Below are positions 1-8,013 of a stretch of 64,000 nucleotides of DNA, piece after piece. The translations under genes and the position numbers were made by a program. Position 1 is the stretch's first letter, and every line of letters begins with the position of its first letter. Source of the DNA: an uncultured Collinsella sp. (lineage in GTDB: Bacteria > Actinomycetota > Coriobacteriia > Coriobacteriales > Coriobacteriaceae); contig CATXXC010000013.1 of NCBI GenBank assembly GCA_958403385.1, forward strand, positions 9,419-73,418. The letters are read 5' to 3'. Below the pieces are notes generated by a model that ran no database searches, was not told the DNA's origin, and worked only from the letters and a program-made list of their open reading frames with translations.

Positions 1-819
1 GGGCGCGTGACGTTGCCCGGGCTCGAGCAGCCGGTGGGGGCGGCCGCCATCAACGCGACGCCGCGCGCGATGATTACTTCGGCGGTGCGTGAGGTGTGCG
101 CCGCGCACGTCTTTTCTGGAAACATTGCTGTGACGATTTCGGTACCCGAGGGTGTTGCCCTTGCCGAAAAGACCTTCAACCCGCACCTGGGGATAGAGGA
201 CGGCATCTCCATCCTGGGAACGACGGGCATCGTCGAGCCGCGCAGCCTCGCTGCCTTGCGCGACAGCATCGAGCTCGAGATCCGGCAGCATGCGGCTATG
301 GGGCGGCGCGGAGTCGTGCTCACGCCCGGCAACTACGGCGCGCAGTTCATCTCGGGGCATTTCCACCTAAACGGTGCGCCGGTGGTCTTCATCTCCAACT
401 TTGTGGGCGATGCGATTGATTGCTGCGTTCGCGAGGGATTTACCAATGTCCTTCTTGTGGGACACATCGGCAAGCTGGTGAAGGTCGCTGGCGGCATCAT
501 GGACACCCATTCGCGTACCGCCGACTGCCGCGCGGAGATTCTGGCCGCCCACGCGGCCTTGGCCGGCGCGGGCGCGAAGACCGTGTGCGAGATCATGTCG
601 TCGGTCACGACCACGGCGGCGCTCGAGGTAATCGAGGCCGCCGGCGTGGGGGACGCTGCGCGCGCCTCGCTCGCTGCGGCAATCGAGGACAGGTTGCGCC
701 GCCGCGCGGCGGGCGCATGCGACATCGCCGCGGTCGTGTTCGACGCCGAGCGCCGCGAGCTTTTCCGCACGTCGGGCGCCGATGCGGTTATCGGGGAATT
801 GGGGGCGACGTATGAGTAA
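1..819 (+). CDS. cbiD: Cobalt-precorrin-5B C1-methyltransferase CbiD, 5' end outside window
   Basis: The reading frame is open from the first base, so the gene starts upstream; the GTG at 7 is internal. CbiD methylates C1 of the corrin ring during ring contraction in the anaerobic B12 pathway and is usually about 350-380 residues, so the ~272 visible residues are the C-terminal three quarters. Seen: the family-typical start of this part (VTLPGLEQPVGAAAINATPR), a Gly-rich segment and FISNFVGDAID before the conserved LLVGHIGKLVKVAGG and THSRTADCRAEILAAHAAL stretches. The stop overlaps the ATG of the next frame (TATGAGTAA), as in the rest of the operon. The assignment is confident. Confidence 0.93.
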   Translation, partial: GRVTLPGLEQPVGAAAINATPRAMITSAVREVCAAHVFSGNIAVTISVPEGVALAEKTFNPHLGIEDGISILGTTGIVEPRSLAALRDSIELEIRQHAAMGRRGVVLTPGNYGAQFISGHFHLNGAPVVFISNFVGDAIDCCVREGFTNVLLVGHIGKLVKVAGGIMDTHSRTADCRAEILAAHAALAGAGAKTVCEIMSSVTTTAALEVIEAAGVGDAARASLAAAIEDRLRRRAAGACDIAAVVFDAERRELFRTSGADAVIGELGATYE

Positions 820-1045
820 AGGCGTGCTGTACGGGGTGCGCCGCGCTATCGGCTGGCCGGGGACGAAGGTGGTCATGAAGGCGCGCTGCTCGCTTGCGGA
901 CACGAAGCGCATCCTTCGCGAGGAGGGCGCCTTCGACGGTGCCGAGCTCGTAGAGGACTGTGGGCTTCCGGGCGAGCGCGTGTACCGCTCGCTCGACGAT
1001 GTGCCCGATCGGGGCAGCTACTTCTCGACGATGGTGGTGCGCTAG
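812..1045 (+). pseudogene. cbiL: Internally deleted cobalt-precorrin-2 C20-methyltransferase (CbiL remnant, 77 aa)
   Basis: The frame begins MSKGVLYGV, the usual start of CbiL just before its GxGPGDPE S-adenosylmethionine loop, and then jumps to a sequence matching the CbiL C-terminus: VVMKARCSLADTKRILREEG, LVEDCGLPGERVYRSLDD and the terminal SYFSTMVVR. CbiL is normally ~230 residues, so roughly 150 residues are missing, including the entire SAM and substrate site. The ends are joined by about ten residues (RRAIGWPGTK) resembling neither side well. The frame is open, couples to cbiD by a 4-base overlap and abuts cbiG. It cannot be an active methyltransferase. It is either a real deletion or a collapsed assembly. 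Confidence 0.7.
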
Positions 1046-2179
1046 ATGAGGGTTTCCTGCATAGCGTTCACTGAGAGGGGGTATGTGTTGGCGGAGCGCA
1101 CCGCACGCGCGCTTTCCGATTGCGCACAGACAGGTGAAGATGACCCTGGCTGGGACGTTTCCGTTTCGCGCGGGTTCGGCGAGGGGAAGGCCGACCTGCG
1201 CGCATGGACGGCGCTCGCGTGGGAAGCGTCGGACGCGCTTCTGTTCGTGGGCGCGGCGGGCATCGCCGTGCGGGCGATCGCGCCGCATGTCGCCTCGAAG
1301 GCAACCGATTCCGCGGTTGTGGTGATTGACGAGGCGGGGCGCTTTGCCGTTCCGCTTTTGTCGGGGCATTTGGGCGGTGCGAACGAGCTTGCGCAAACTG
1401 TGGCACGCGCGGCAGGGGCCATCCCCGTCATCACCACGGCGACCGACGTCCGCGGCGTGTGGGCGGTGGATACGTGGGCGCGCTGTGCGGGGCTCGCCGT
1501 TTCGAATCCCGAGGCCATCAAGCGAGTGTCGGCGCGGCTGCTTTCGGGCGGGCGCGTGGCGCTCTATTCCGACATGCCGATTTCGGGACAGCCACCTGAG
1601 GGGGTTGACATTGCGTCCGACCGCGCTCGGGCCGATATCGTCGTGTCGCCGTTCGCTGGCGCGAATGCAGGTGCGTCCGTTCGCGCGTCGGAGACAACGG
1701 GCGAGGTCGTGCCCGCCGGTGAGACGTGGAAGCCGGCGGGCGTGCGGGCGCAGGCGCCTGCGCCCGAGCCGCTTCGCCTTGTCGTGCCCTGCATCGTTGC
1801 GGGCATAGGGTGCCGTCGCGGTGCGTGCGCCGAAGCCATCGGGGAGGCGTTTCTTCTCGCGTGCGGGCAGGCGGGCATCTCGCCTTCGGCCGTGCGCGAG
1901 GCGGCGACGATCGACGTGAAGGCGCACGAGGAGGGTCTGCTCGCCTTCTGCCGCGCGCGCAATATCCCGCTTGCGACGTATTCCGCAGAGGAGTTGTCGC
2001 AGGTCGAAGGCAGCGTTTCGCCATCTGATTTCGTGCGTGCGACGGTGGGGGTCGACAACGTGTGCGAGCGCGCGGCGCTCGCGGACGGGGGCAAACTTAT
2101 CTTCCCGAAGCTCGCTCACGGCGGCGTGACCGTCGCGTTTTCCAAGGTAACTATCGAACTTTCGTTTAAGGAGCGGTGA
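1046..2179 (+). CDS. cbiG: Cobalt-precorrin-5A hydrolase CbiG
   Basis: CbiG opens the delta-lactone of cobalt-precorrin-5A, releasing acetaldehyde, in the anaerobic corrin pathway. The 377-residue protein shows the N-terminal family blocks LLFVGAAGIAVRAIAPH, VVVIDEAGRFAVPLLSGH and LGGANELA, a variable middle (~200-245), and the C-terminal CbiG domain starting near VAGIGCRRGA with TIDVKAHEEGLLAF and VCERAAL. The ATG directly follows the stop of the CbiL remnant. The stop overlaps the ATG of cobJ (TGATG). Confidence 0.93.
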   Translation: MRVSCIAFTERGYVLAERTARALSDCAQTGEDDPGWDVSVSRGFGEGKADLRAWTALAWEASDALLFVGAAGIAVRAIAPHVASKATDSAVVVIDEAGRFAVPLLSGHLGGANELAQTVARAAGAIPVITTATDVRGVWAVDTWARCAGLAVSNPEAIKRVSARLLSGGRVALYSDMPISGQPPEGVDIASDRARADIVVSPFAGANAGASVRASETTGEVVPAGETWKPAGVRAQAPAPEPLRLVVPCIVAGIGCRRGACAEAIGEAFLLACGQAGISPSAVREAATIDVKAHEEGLLAFCRARNIPLATYSAEELSQVEGSVSPSDFVRATVGVDNVCERAALADGGKLIFPKLAHGGVTVAFSKVTIELSFKER

Positions 2180-2922
2180 TGGGAAAGCTCTTCGTGGTGG
2201 GGATCGGCCCGGGCGGCCCCGACGGCATGACGATTGCGGCCCGGCGCGCGCTCGAGGCGGCCGACATCGTTGTGGGGTACACGAAATACGTGGAGCTCGC
2301 GCTCGCCGCCGTGCCCGACGCGGCGCATCTCGCGACGCCGATGATGCACGAGGTCGAACGATGCCGCCTGGCGCTTTCGCGCGCGCAGAGCGGAGAAGCC
2401 GTGGCGCTCGTGTGCAGCGGTGACGCGGGCGTGTACGGCATGGCGAGCCCCGTGCTGGAGCTTGCGGAGGACTACCCCGATGTAGACGTGGAAGTTATCG
2501 CCGGGGCCACCGCGGCTCAGAGCGGGTCGGCGGTGCTCGGCGCCCCGCTTGCCCACGACTTCGCGGTCGTGTCGCTCTCCGACCTGCTCACGCCATGGGA
2601 GGTCATCGAGCGCAGGCTCGCCGCCGTGGCGAGCGCCGACTTCTGCATCTGTTTGTACAACCCGCGCAGCAGAAAGCGCGCCGACAGGCTCTCACGCGCG
2701 GCGAAGATTATGCTCGAATGGAAGGCCCCCGACACGCTCTGCGGCTGGGTACGCAACATCGGGCGCGAGGGGCAGCAGTCGGGCATGTGTAGGCTCTCTG
2801 AGCTGGGGGAGATCGACGCCGACATGTTCACCACCGTGTTCGTCGGCAACGCGAACACGAAGCTCGTAGGCGGCCGTATGGTCACGCCGCGCGGGTATCG
2901 GGAGATTCCATGCGAAATGTAA
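2179..2922 (+). CDS. cobJ: Precorrin-3B C17-methyltransferase (CobJ/CbiH)
   Basis: A SAM-dependent tetrapyrrole methyltransferase of 247 residues that methylates C17 with ring contraction. It shows the family's N-terminal loop VVGIGPGGPDGMT, VVGYTKYVEL, the second SAM-binding block VALVCSGDAGVYGMASPVLE, VEVIAGATAAQSGSAVLGAPL with HDFAVVSLSDLLTPW, CLYNPRSRKRADRL and a C-terminal TTVFVGNANT typical of CobJ/CbiH. I chose ATG 2179 because an AAGGAG box sits 5 bases upstream; a GTG one codon earlier is in frame. The gene ends 13 bases inside cbiET. Confidence 0.93.
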   Translation: MGKLFVVGIGPGGPDGMTIAARRALEAADIVVGYTKYVELALAAVPDAAHLATPMMHEVERCRLALSRAQSGEAVALVCSGDAGVYGMASPVLELAEDYPDVDVEVIAGATAAQSGSAVLGAPLAHDFAVVSLSDLLTPWEVIERRLAAVASADFCICLYNPRSRKRADRLSRAAKIMLEWKAPDTLCGWVRNIGREGQQSGMCRLSELGEIDADMFTTVFVGNANTKLVGGRMVTPRGYREIPCEM

Positions 2923-4190
2923 CGATCATCGGGGCGGGGCCCGGAAACCCCGACTTGCTCTCGCGCGCGGCGCTCGACGCGATCGACATCGCCGACGTGG
3001 TCATCGGCGCTCATCGCGCGCTTGCCGGCATCGACGTGCCGCCCGACGTGGTGAGATGCGAGCTCGTGAAGACGGCGGACATCGTTGCCGAGCTCACAGA
3101 TGCGGCGTCGTGGCAGCGCGCCGTGGTCGTGATGACGGGCGATGTGGGGCTGTTCAGCGGCGCGCGCCGCCTGGTGGAGGCGCTCTCCGGCGATGCGCAG
3201 GTGGACGTGCGCGTCATTCCCGGCATAAGCTCAGCGTCTTATCTCGCCGCGCGTCTCGCGCGTCCATGGCAGGATTGGCGCTTCGCGAGCGCTCACGGCG
3301 TGGCGTGCGACATTGTGGCCGAGGCCGAGCGCTCAGGCGAGCTCTTCCTCGCCACGTCGGGCGGGGAAGACCCCTCGCGGCTTTCGGGCGAGCTTGTGCA
3401 AGCGGGCTTCGGGGACGCGCGCGTGACGGTGGCCGAGCGCCTGTCGTACCCCGAGGAGCGCATCACCTGCGCGACCGCAAGTGAAATCGCAGGTCAGACG
3501 TTCGACGACTTGAACGTGATGCTTATCGAGTTCGCAGGCAGCGCCGGCTCGCCCGCGGGCTCTAGCGCATCCCGTGCCGCGAGCTCCCGCTGGCCGTACG
3601 CTTCCTCGGGCATTCCCGACGAGCTCTTCATCCGCGGCGACGTTCCCATGACCAAGCAGGAGGTGCGCGCCGTCGCGCTCGCGAAACTGCGCCTTACCGC
3701 GACCGACACCGTGTGGGACGTAGGCGCCGGCACGGGGAGCGTGTCGATCGAGGCGGCGCTCGTCGCGCGAGCGGGGTCGGTATGGGCGGTTGAGTGCAAC
3801 GCGGCCGGCGTGCGGCTCATCCGGGAGAACGCGGATGCATTCGGGTGCGGCAACGTGCATGCGGTCCCCGGTGTCGCCCCCGAAGCGCTCGCGAAACTGC
3901 CCGTCCCCGACGCCGTGTTCGTCGGCGGGAGCGCGGGCGAGCTTCCCTCTATCGTGGAGGCGGCGCTCGAGAAGAACTCGCAGGTTCGCCTGTGCGTGCC
4001 ATGCGTCACCGTTGAGACGCTCACCGAGGCGTGCGCGCTCCTCTCGGGTTCGCGCTTTAAGGGGTTCGAGGCGTGCCAGGTGTCGGCCGTCCGCGCCGAG
4101 GCTGTAGGCTTGCACCATCTTATGAAGGCGCAAAACCCCGTGTTCCTCGTCAGCGCGCGTGGTGCGGGTGGGGAAGGCGGCGCCCGGTGA
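2910..4190 (+). CDS. cbiET: Precorrin-6Y C5,15-methyltransferase (decarboxylating), CbiE-CbiT fusion
   Basis: A 426-residue fusion. Residues 1-~205 are a CbiE-type tetrapyrrole methylase (IIGAGPGNPDLLS, VVVMTGDVGLFSGAR, VIPGISSASYLAARL). A Ser/Ala/Gly linker (~210-228) leads into a CbiT Rossmann methyltransferase with the diagnostic GIPDELF, MTKQEVRAVALAKL and SAM loop WDVGAGTGSVSIEAA. Together they methylate C5 and C15 and decarboxylate the C12 acetate. The fused form corresponds to CobL of the aerobic pathway, but its neighbours cbiD and cbiG make the pathway here anaerobic. The TGA overlaps the GTG of cbiA. Confidence 0.92.
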   Translation: MRNVTIIGAGPGNPDLLSRAALDAIDIADVVIGAHRALAGIDVPPDVVRCELVKTADIVAELTDAASWQRAVVVMTGDVGLFSGARRLVEALSGDAQVDVRVIPGISSASYLAARLARPWQDWRFASAHGVACDIVAEAERSGELFLATSGGEDPSRLSGELVQAGFGDARVTVAERLSYPEERITCATASEIAGQTFDDLNVMLIEFAGSAGSPAGSSASRAASSRWPYASSGIPDELFIRGDVPMTKQEVRAVALAKLRLTATDTVWDVGAGTGSVSIEAALVARAGSVWAVECNAAGVRLIRENADAFGCGNVHAVPGVAPEALAKLPVPDAVFVGGSAGELPSIVEAALEKNSQVRLCVPCVTVETLTEACALLSGSRFKGFEACQVSAVRAEAVGLHHLMKAQNPVFLVSARGAGGEGGAR

Positions 4191-5569
4191 GCACGACCAT
4201 CCCGCGCTTCATGGTCGCTGCGCCCTCGAGCGGGAGCGGCAAGACGGTCGTTACCTGCGCGCTCCTGCGCGCGCTCGCGCGTCGCGGCCTTGCATGCGCG
4301 GCTTTCAAATGCGGCCCCGATTACATCGACCCGCTCTTTCATCGCCGCGTCGTGGGCGCGCGCTCGGGCAACTTAGACGGCTTCTTCACCGACGCCCCGA
4401 CGCTGCGCGCCCTGCTCGCACGCGGCGCCGCTGGCGCGGATGTCGCGGTGCTCGAGGGGGTCATGGGCTTCTACGACGGCATGGCGCCCGGCGTGGCTGA
4501 CGCGAGCAGCTACCAGGTTGCGCGCGACACGGAAACGCCGGTCGTTTTAGTGGTGAACGGGCGCGGAGCGTCTTTATCGCTCGCCGCCGTAATCCGCGGC
4601 ATCGCCGAGTTCCTGCCTTGTGCGAACGTGCGCGGCGTCGTGCTGAACAAGACGAGCACCGCTGCCTGCGCCTACGCGGCGCCTGCGATCGAGAAGCACA
4701 CGGGCGTCGCGGTTTTGGGGAATATCCCCGCCGACGATGCGTTCTCGCTCGAAAGCCGGCATCTGGGGCTTGTGACCGCCGACGAGGTCGAGCAGCTCTC
4801 CGCGCGCATCGACAAGATGGCCGAGCTGGTGGAAAAGAGCGTCGACGTCGATCGCTTGCTCGAAATAGCGGCGACGGCACCCGATATCCGCGAGGAACCT
4901 TACCGGTTGGAGCCGATCGCGGGAGCGCGGCCCATCGTCGGCGTCGCGCGTGACGAGGCGTTCTCGTTCTACTACGAGGAGAACCTGCGCGCGCTCGAGG
5001 ACCTGGGTTGCGAGCTGACCTTTTTCAGCCCCCTGTGTGATAGCGAGTTGCCCCGGGGGACTAGCGCCCTCTATCTGGGGGGCGGCTACCCGGAGCTCCA
5101 TGCGCGGCAGCTCTCCGAAAACGCGCCGATGCGCGAGGCGGTGCGGCGCGCGGTGGAATCCGGCATGCCGACGGTCGCCGAATGCGGTGGGTTTCTGTAC
5201 CTGCAGCGCGAAATCGCCGATAGCGAAGGGCGGCGCTGGTCTGTTGCGGGCGCCCTTGAGGGCGCAAGCGAGAACGGGGGAAGGCTGTCCCATTTCGGGT
5301 ACGTGGAGCTCACTTCCCAACGCGACGGGCTCTACGGACCGCGCGGCACATGCATCCGCGCGCACGAGTTCCACTACTGGCAGTCCACCTGCCCGGGCGG
5401 CGACTTCTGGGCGCAGAAGCCCCGGCGCGACAAGGGCTGGCCGTGCATGACGACCACCCCGTCCCTGGTGGCGGGCTTCCCGCATGTGTACTATCCTGCT
5501 AACCCCGACGTTGCGCGCGCGTTTGCGTCTGCCGCAGCGTCGTTCGCAGAGAGGAGACGGCATGGCTGA
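4187..5569 (+). CDS. cbiA: Cobyrinate a,c-diamide synthase CbiA
   Basis: CbiA uses ATP and glutamine to amidate the a and c side chains of cobyrinate. N-terminal dethiobiotin-synthetase-like ATPase domain: P-loop PSSGSGKT and FKCGPDYIDPLFH. C-terminal class-I glutamine amidotransferase: LYLGGGYPELHA, nucleophile Cys in VAECGGFLYLQ, and a late His in HEFHYW. The length, 460 residues, is normal. I chose GTG 4187, which overlaps the previous stop (GTGA) and puts MSTTIPRFMVAAPSSGSGKT at the N-terminus. Longer frames upstream read through cbiT sequence out of frame and lack family similarity. Confidence 0.93.
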   Translation: MSTTIPRFMVAAPSSGSGKTVVTCALLRALARRGLACAAFKCGPDYIDPLFHRRVVGARSGNLDGFFTDAPTLRALLARGAAGADVAVLEGVMGFYDGMAPGVADASSYQVARDTETPVVLVVNGRGASLSLAAVIRGIAEFLPCANVRGVVLNKTSTAACAYAAPAIEKHTGVAVLGNIPADDAFSLESRHLGLVTADEVEQLSARIDKMAELVEKSVDVDRLLEIAATAPDIREEPYRLEPIAGARPIVGVARDEAFSFYYEENLRALEDLGCELTFFSPLCDSELPRGTSALYLGGGYPELHARQLSENAPMREAVRRAVESGMPTVAECGGFLYLQREIADSEGRRWSVAGALEGASENGGRLSHFGYVELTSQRDGLYGPRGTCIRAHEFHYWQSTCPGGDFWAQKPRRDKGWPCMTTTPSLVAGFPHVYYPANPDVARAFASAAASFAERRRHG

Positions 5570-6704
5570 AGCAACCGAAACCGCGCTTGCCTGCATCCGC
5601 GAGGAAGTCGAGCGCGCGTTCTCGTCGGCGCCGGGCGCCGTGCTCGAAGCCGCGCTCTCCCGGATCGCGCCCGCAGACGAGTGCGCCCGCGCCGCCGCGT
5701 ACGCCGCGTGGGACTCCATCGCTCACCCCTTGGGGGGATTGGGCGACTTTGAAGACGCCGTCGCGTGTATCGCCGCAGCTCAAGGGAGCGCCGAGGTGGC
5801 CGAGTTCCCCCGTACGCTCGCGGTATTCTTCTCCGACAACGGGGTCGTTGCCGAGGGCGTGTCGCAAAGCGGGCAAGACGTGACGCGAGCCGTCGCGCGC
5901 AACATGTGCGAGGGGGCCACGAGCGCCTGCCGCATGGCGGCGTTCGCGGGTGCCGAGGTCGTGCCCGTCGACGTGGGTATGGCCCGGGGCATAGAAGACG
6001 CGCGCATGGTGCGCGCGAACGTGCGGCGGGGGAGCGGCAACATCGCGCACGGCCCCGCTATGTCTCGCGATGGGGCCGTGCGCGCGATCGAGGTCGGAAT
6101 CGCCGTCGCGTGCGGGCTTGCCCGCGCCGGCGTGCGCCTTCTCGCCGCGGGCGAGATGGGCATCGGCAACACGACCACCTCGGCGGCGGTGGCCGCAGTG
6201 CTCCTCCGGACGGACGCGCGGAGCCTCGTCGGGCGCGGCGCGGGGCTCTCGGACGCCTCGCTCGCGCGCAAGCGCGACGTGGTCGAGCGCGCTATCGACG
6301 CGAACTCGCCCGATCCCGCCGACCCGATCGACGTGCTCTCGAAGGTTGGCGGCTTCGACATCGCGGCGATGTGCGGCTTCTACCTGGGGGCCGCGGCCTC
6401 GAAGGCGCCGGCGCTCCTCGACGGGGTCATATCCTGCACGGCGGCCCTGTGCGCGGCGCGCCTGTGCCCCAACGCCTTGGGCTACCTCGTGGGCACCCAC
6501 GCATCAAGCGAACCCGCAAGCCAGAAGCTCCTTCGCGAGCTCGGCATAAAGGCACCCCTCGACGCAGGCATGCACTTGGGCGAGGGCGCGGGCGCCATGG
6601 CATATCTGCCCCTTCTGGATTCGGCGCTGCGCGTGTACCGGGATGGGAAGACGTTCACGGCGACTGGCATGGCTGCTTACGAGCATTTCGAGGCCGGGAA
6701 ATGA
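5562..6704 (+). CDS. cobT: Nicotinate-nucleotide--dimethylbenzimidazole phosphoribosyltransferase CobT
   Basis: CobT activates the lower-ligand base to alpha-ribazole phosphate. The 380-residue protein has FFSDNGVVAEGVSQSGQDVT, VPVDVGM, the phosphate-binding GEMGIGNTTTSAA, VGRGAGLSD, KVGGFDIAAMCGFYLGAA and the C-terminal MHLGEGAGAMAYLPLLD, whose Glu is the family's catalytic base. The start ATG 5562 lies 5-7 bases behind GAGAGGAG and overlaps the end of cbiA. The TGA overlaps the cobU ATG. Confidence 0.94.
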   Translation: MAEATETALACIREEVERAFSSAPGAVLEAALSRIAPADECARAAAYAAWDSIAHPLGGLGDFEDAVACIAAAQGSAEVAEFPRTLAVFFSDNGVVAEGVSQSGQDVTRAVARNMCEGATSACRMAAFAGAEVVPVDVGMARGIEDARMVRANVRRGSGNIAHGPAMSRDGAVRAIEVGIAVACGLARAGVRLLAAGEMGIGNTTTSAAVAAVLLRTDARSLVGRGAGLSDASLARKRDVVERAIDANSPDPADPIDVLSKVGGFDIAAMCGFYLGAAASKAPALLDGVISCTAALCAARLCPNALGYLVGTHASSEPASQKLLRELGIKAPLDAGMHLGEGAGAMAYLPLLDSALRVYRDGKTFTATGMAAYEHFEAGK

Positions 6705-7249
6705 CGGTGACGCTCGTTATCGGCGCCGCCGCGAGCGGCAAGAGCGTCTATGCCGAGTCCCTGTGCCTCGGGCACGACGGCCCTCGCGTGTACCTGGCAA
6801 CGATGGAGCCCTTCGGGGAAGAGGGCGCCCGCCGCATCGCGCGCCATCGGGCGCTGCGCGAGGGCAAGGGGTTTTCCACTCTCGAGCGCACGCGTGACGT
6901 GGGCGCCGCAGCGCCCGGGCTTCCGCGCGGCTGCACGCTTCTTTTGGAGGACGTGGGCAACCTGGTTGCGAACGAGCTCTTCGCGGAAGGCGGCTTGTCC
7001 CCACGAGACCCCGACGCTGCGGCGCGCGAGGTGCTCGGAGGCATCGAACGTCTCGCTCAGGCCGCTGCGTATACGGTGGTGGTCACCGTAGACGTGTTCG
7101 CCGATGGGATGCGCTACGATGAGGGGACCGAGGCATGGAGGCGCGCGCTCGCGCGCGTGAACGCGGGCGTGGCGGCGCTGGCCGACCGCGCAGTCGAAGT
7201 GGTATGCGGGATTCCCGTCTGGATGAAAGGCGAAGGACCTACAAGGTGA
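6701..7249 (+). CDS. cobU: Adenosylcobinamide kinase / adenosylcobinamide-phosphate guanylyltransferase CobU
   Basis: CobU phosphorylates adenosylcobinamide and transfers GMP to it in nucleotide-loop assembly. In its 182 residues: P-loop GAAASGKS, TMEPFGEEGARRIARHR containing the His used for guanylylation in the family, LLLEDVGNLVANELF (Walker-B-like), and the C-terminal CGIPVWMKG. The start ATG overlaps the cobT stop (ATGA) and the stop overlaps cobS. A second, shorter CobU-like domain occurs in the fusion gene at 8010. Confidence 0.9.
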   Translation: MTVTLVIGAAASGKSVYAESLCLGHDGPRVYLATMEPFGEEGARRIARHRALREGKGFSTLERTRDVGAAAPGLPRGCTLLLEDVGNLVANELFAEGGLSPRDPDAAAREVLGGIERLAQAAAYTVVVTVDVFADGMRYDEGTEAWRRALARVNAGVAALADRAVEVVCGIPVWMKGEGPTR

Positions 7250-8013
7250 AGATAGTAGAGGCAATCGGCGCGGCGTTCGGAACGTTCTCGCGCATCCCCG
7301 TTCCGAAATCGGCCTGGACCGATTTCGGGTCAACCCATGCGCTTGCCGCGTTTCCCCTGGTGGGCCTTGCGGAAGGCTTCCTCATGACGGCATGGGGACA
7401 CGTTGCGAACCTGCTCGGCGTGCCCGCGACCATCGTCGCGGCCGTGCTCGCGGCGCTGCCTGTGGCGGTGACGGGAGGCATCCACCTAGACGGGCTCTGC
7501 GACACCTCCGATGCGCTTGCAAGTTGGGCCCCGCGCGAACGAAAGCTCGAGATCATGCACGACCCGCGGGCGGGCGCCTTCGGGGTCATCGGTGTTGTCG
7601 TGTACCTTATTCTGCAGTTTTCCCTGTTCACCGCGCTGCCGCTTACGGCGGGGACGTTCCTCGCGCTTCTGTGCTCGCTCGTGTTCTCCCGCGCGCTTTC
7701 GGGGCTCGCCGTTGAATGCTGGCCTGCCGCGCGGGCGGACGGCATGGCCGCGGGGCTCTCGCCTTCGAAGAAGCGCGCGGCGATCGTCGTGCCGCTTTGC
7801 GCTTTCGCTGCGGCTTCGGCTGCAGGGATGGTCGCGTGCGCTCAGGCCGTCGGCGCCCTTATGGCGGTGGCGGGGCTTTTGGCGCTCGCGTGGTACCGCC
7901 ATGTTGCCCTGTCCCGCTTCGGCGGGGTGACGGGGGATTTGGCCGGATGGTTTCTGCAATGGGCCGAGCTCGCGATGCTTGCCATGCTGGTGACGGGGGG
8001 CATGCTCCTATGA
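7246..8013 (+). CDS. cobS: Adenosylcobinamide-GDP ribazoletransferase (cobalamin synthase) CobS
   Basis: An integral membrane enzyme that joins alpha-ribazole to adenosylcobinamide-GDP, the last or next-to-last B12 step. The 255-residue protein starts at GTG 7246, which overlaps the cobU stop. It shows FGTFSRIPVP near the N-terminus, the conserved acidic motif GGIHLDGLCDTSDAL, MHDPRAGAFGVIGVV and about six hydrophobic segments. The C-terminus (FGGVTGDLAGWFLQWAELAML) is family-typical. Confidence 0.93.
   Translation: MKIVEAIGAAFGTFSRIPVPKSAWTDFGSTHALAAFPLVGLAEGFLMTAWGHVANLLGVPATIVAAVLAALPVAVTGGIHLDGLCDTSDALASWAPRERKLEIMHDPRAGAFGVIGVVVYLILQFSLFTALPLTAGTFLALLCSLVFSRALSGLAVECWPAARADGMAAGLSPSKKRAAIVVPLCAFAAASAAGMVACAQAVGALMAVAGLLALAWYRHVALSRFGGVTGDLAGWFLQWAELAMLAMLVTGGMLL

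Noticed and set aside
4073..4186. Longer N-terminus for cbiA
   Set aside because: The extra 38 residues are out-of-frame cbiT sequence; GTG 4187 with the usual 4-base overlap fits the operon pattern.
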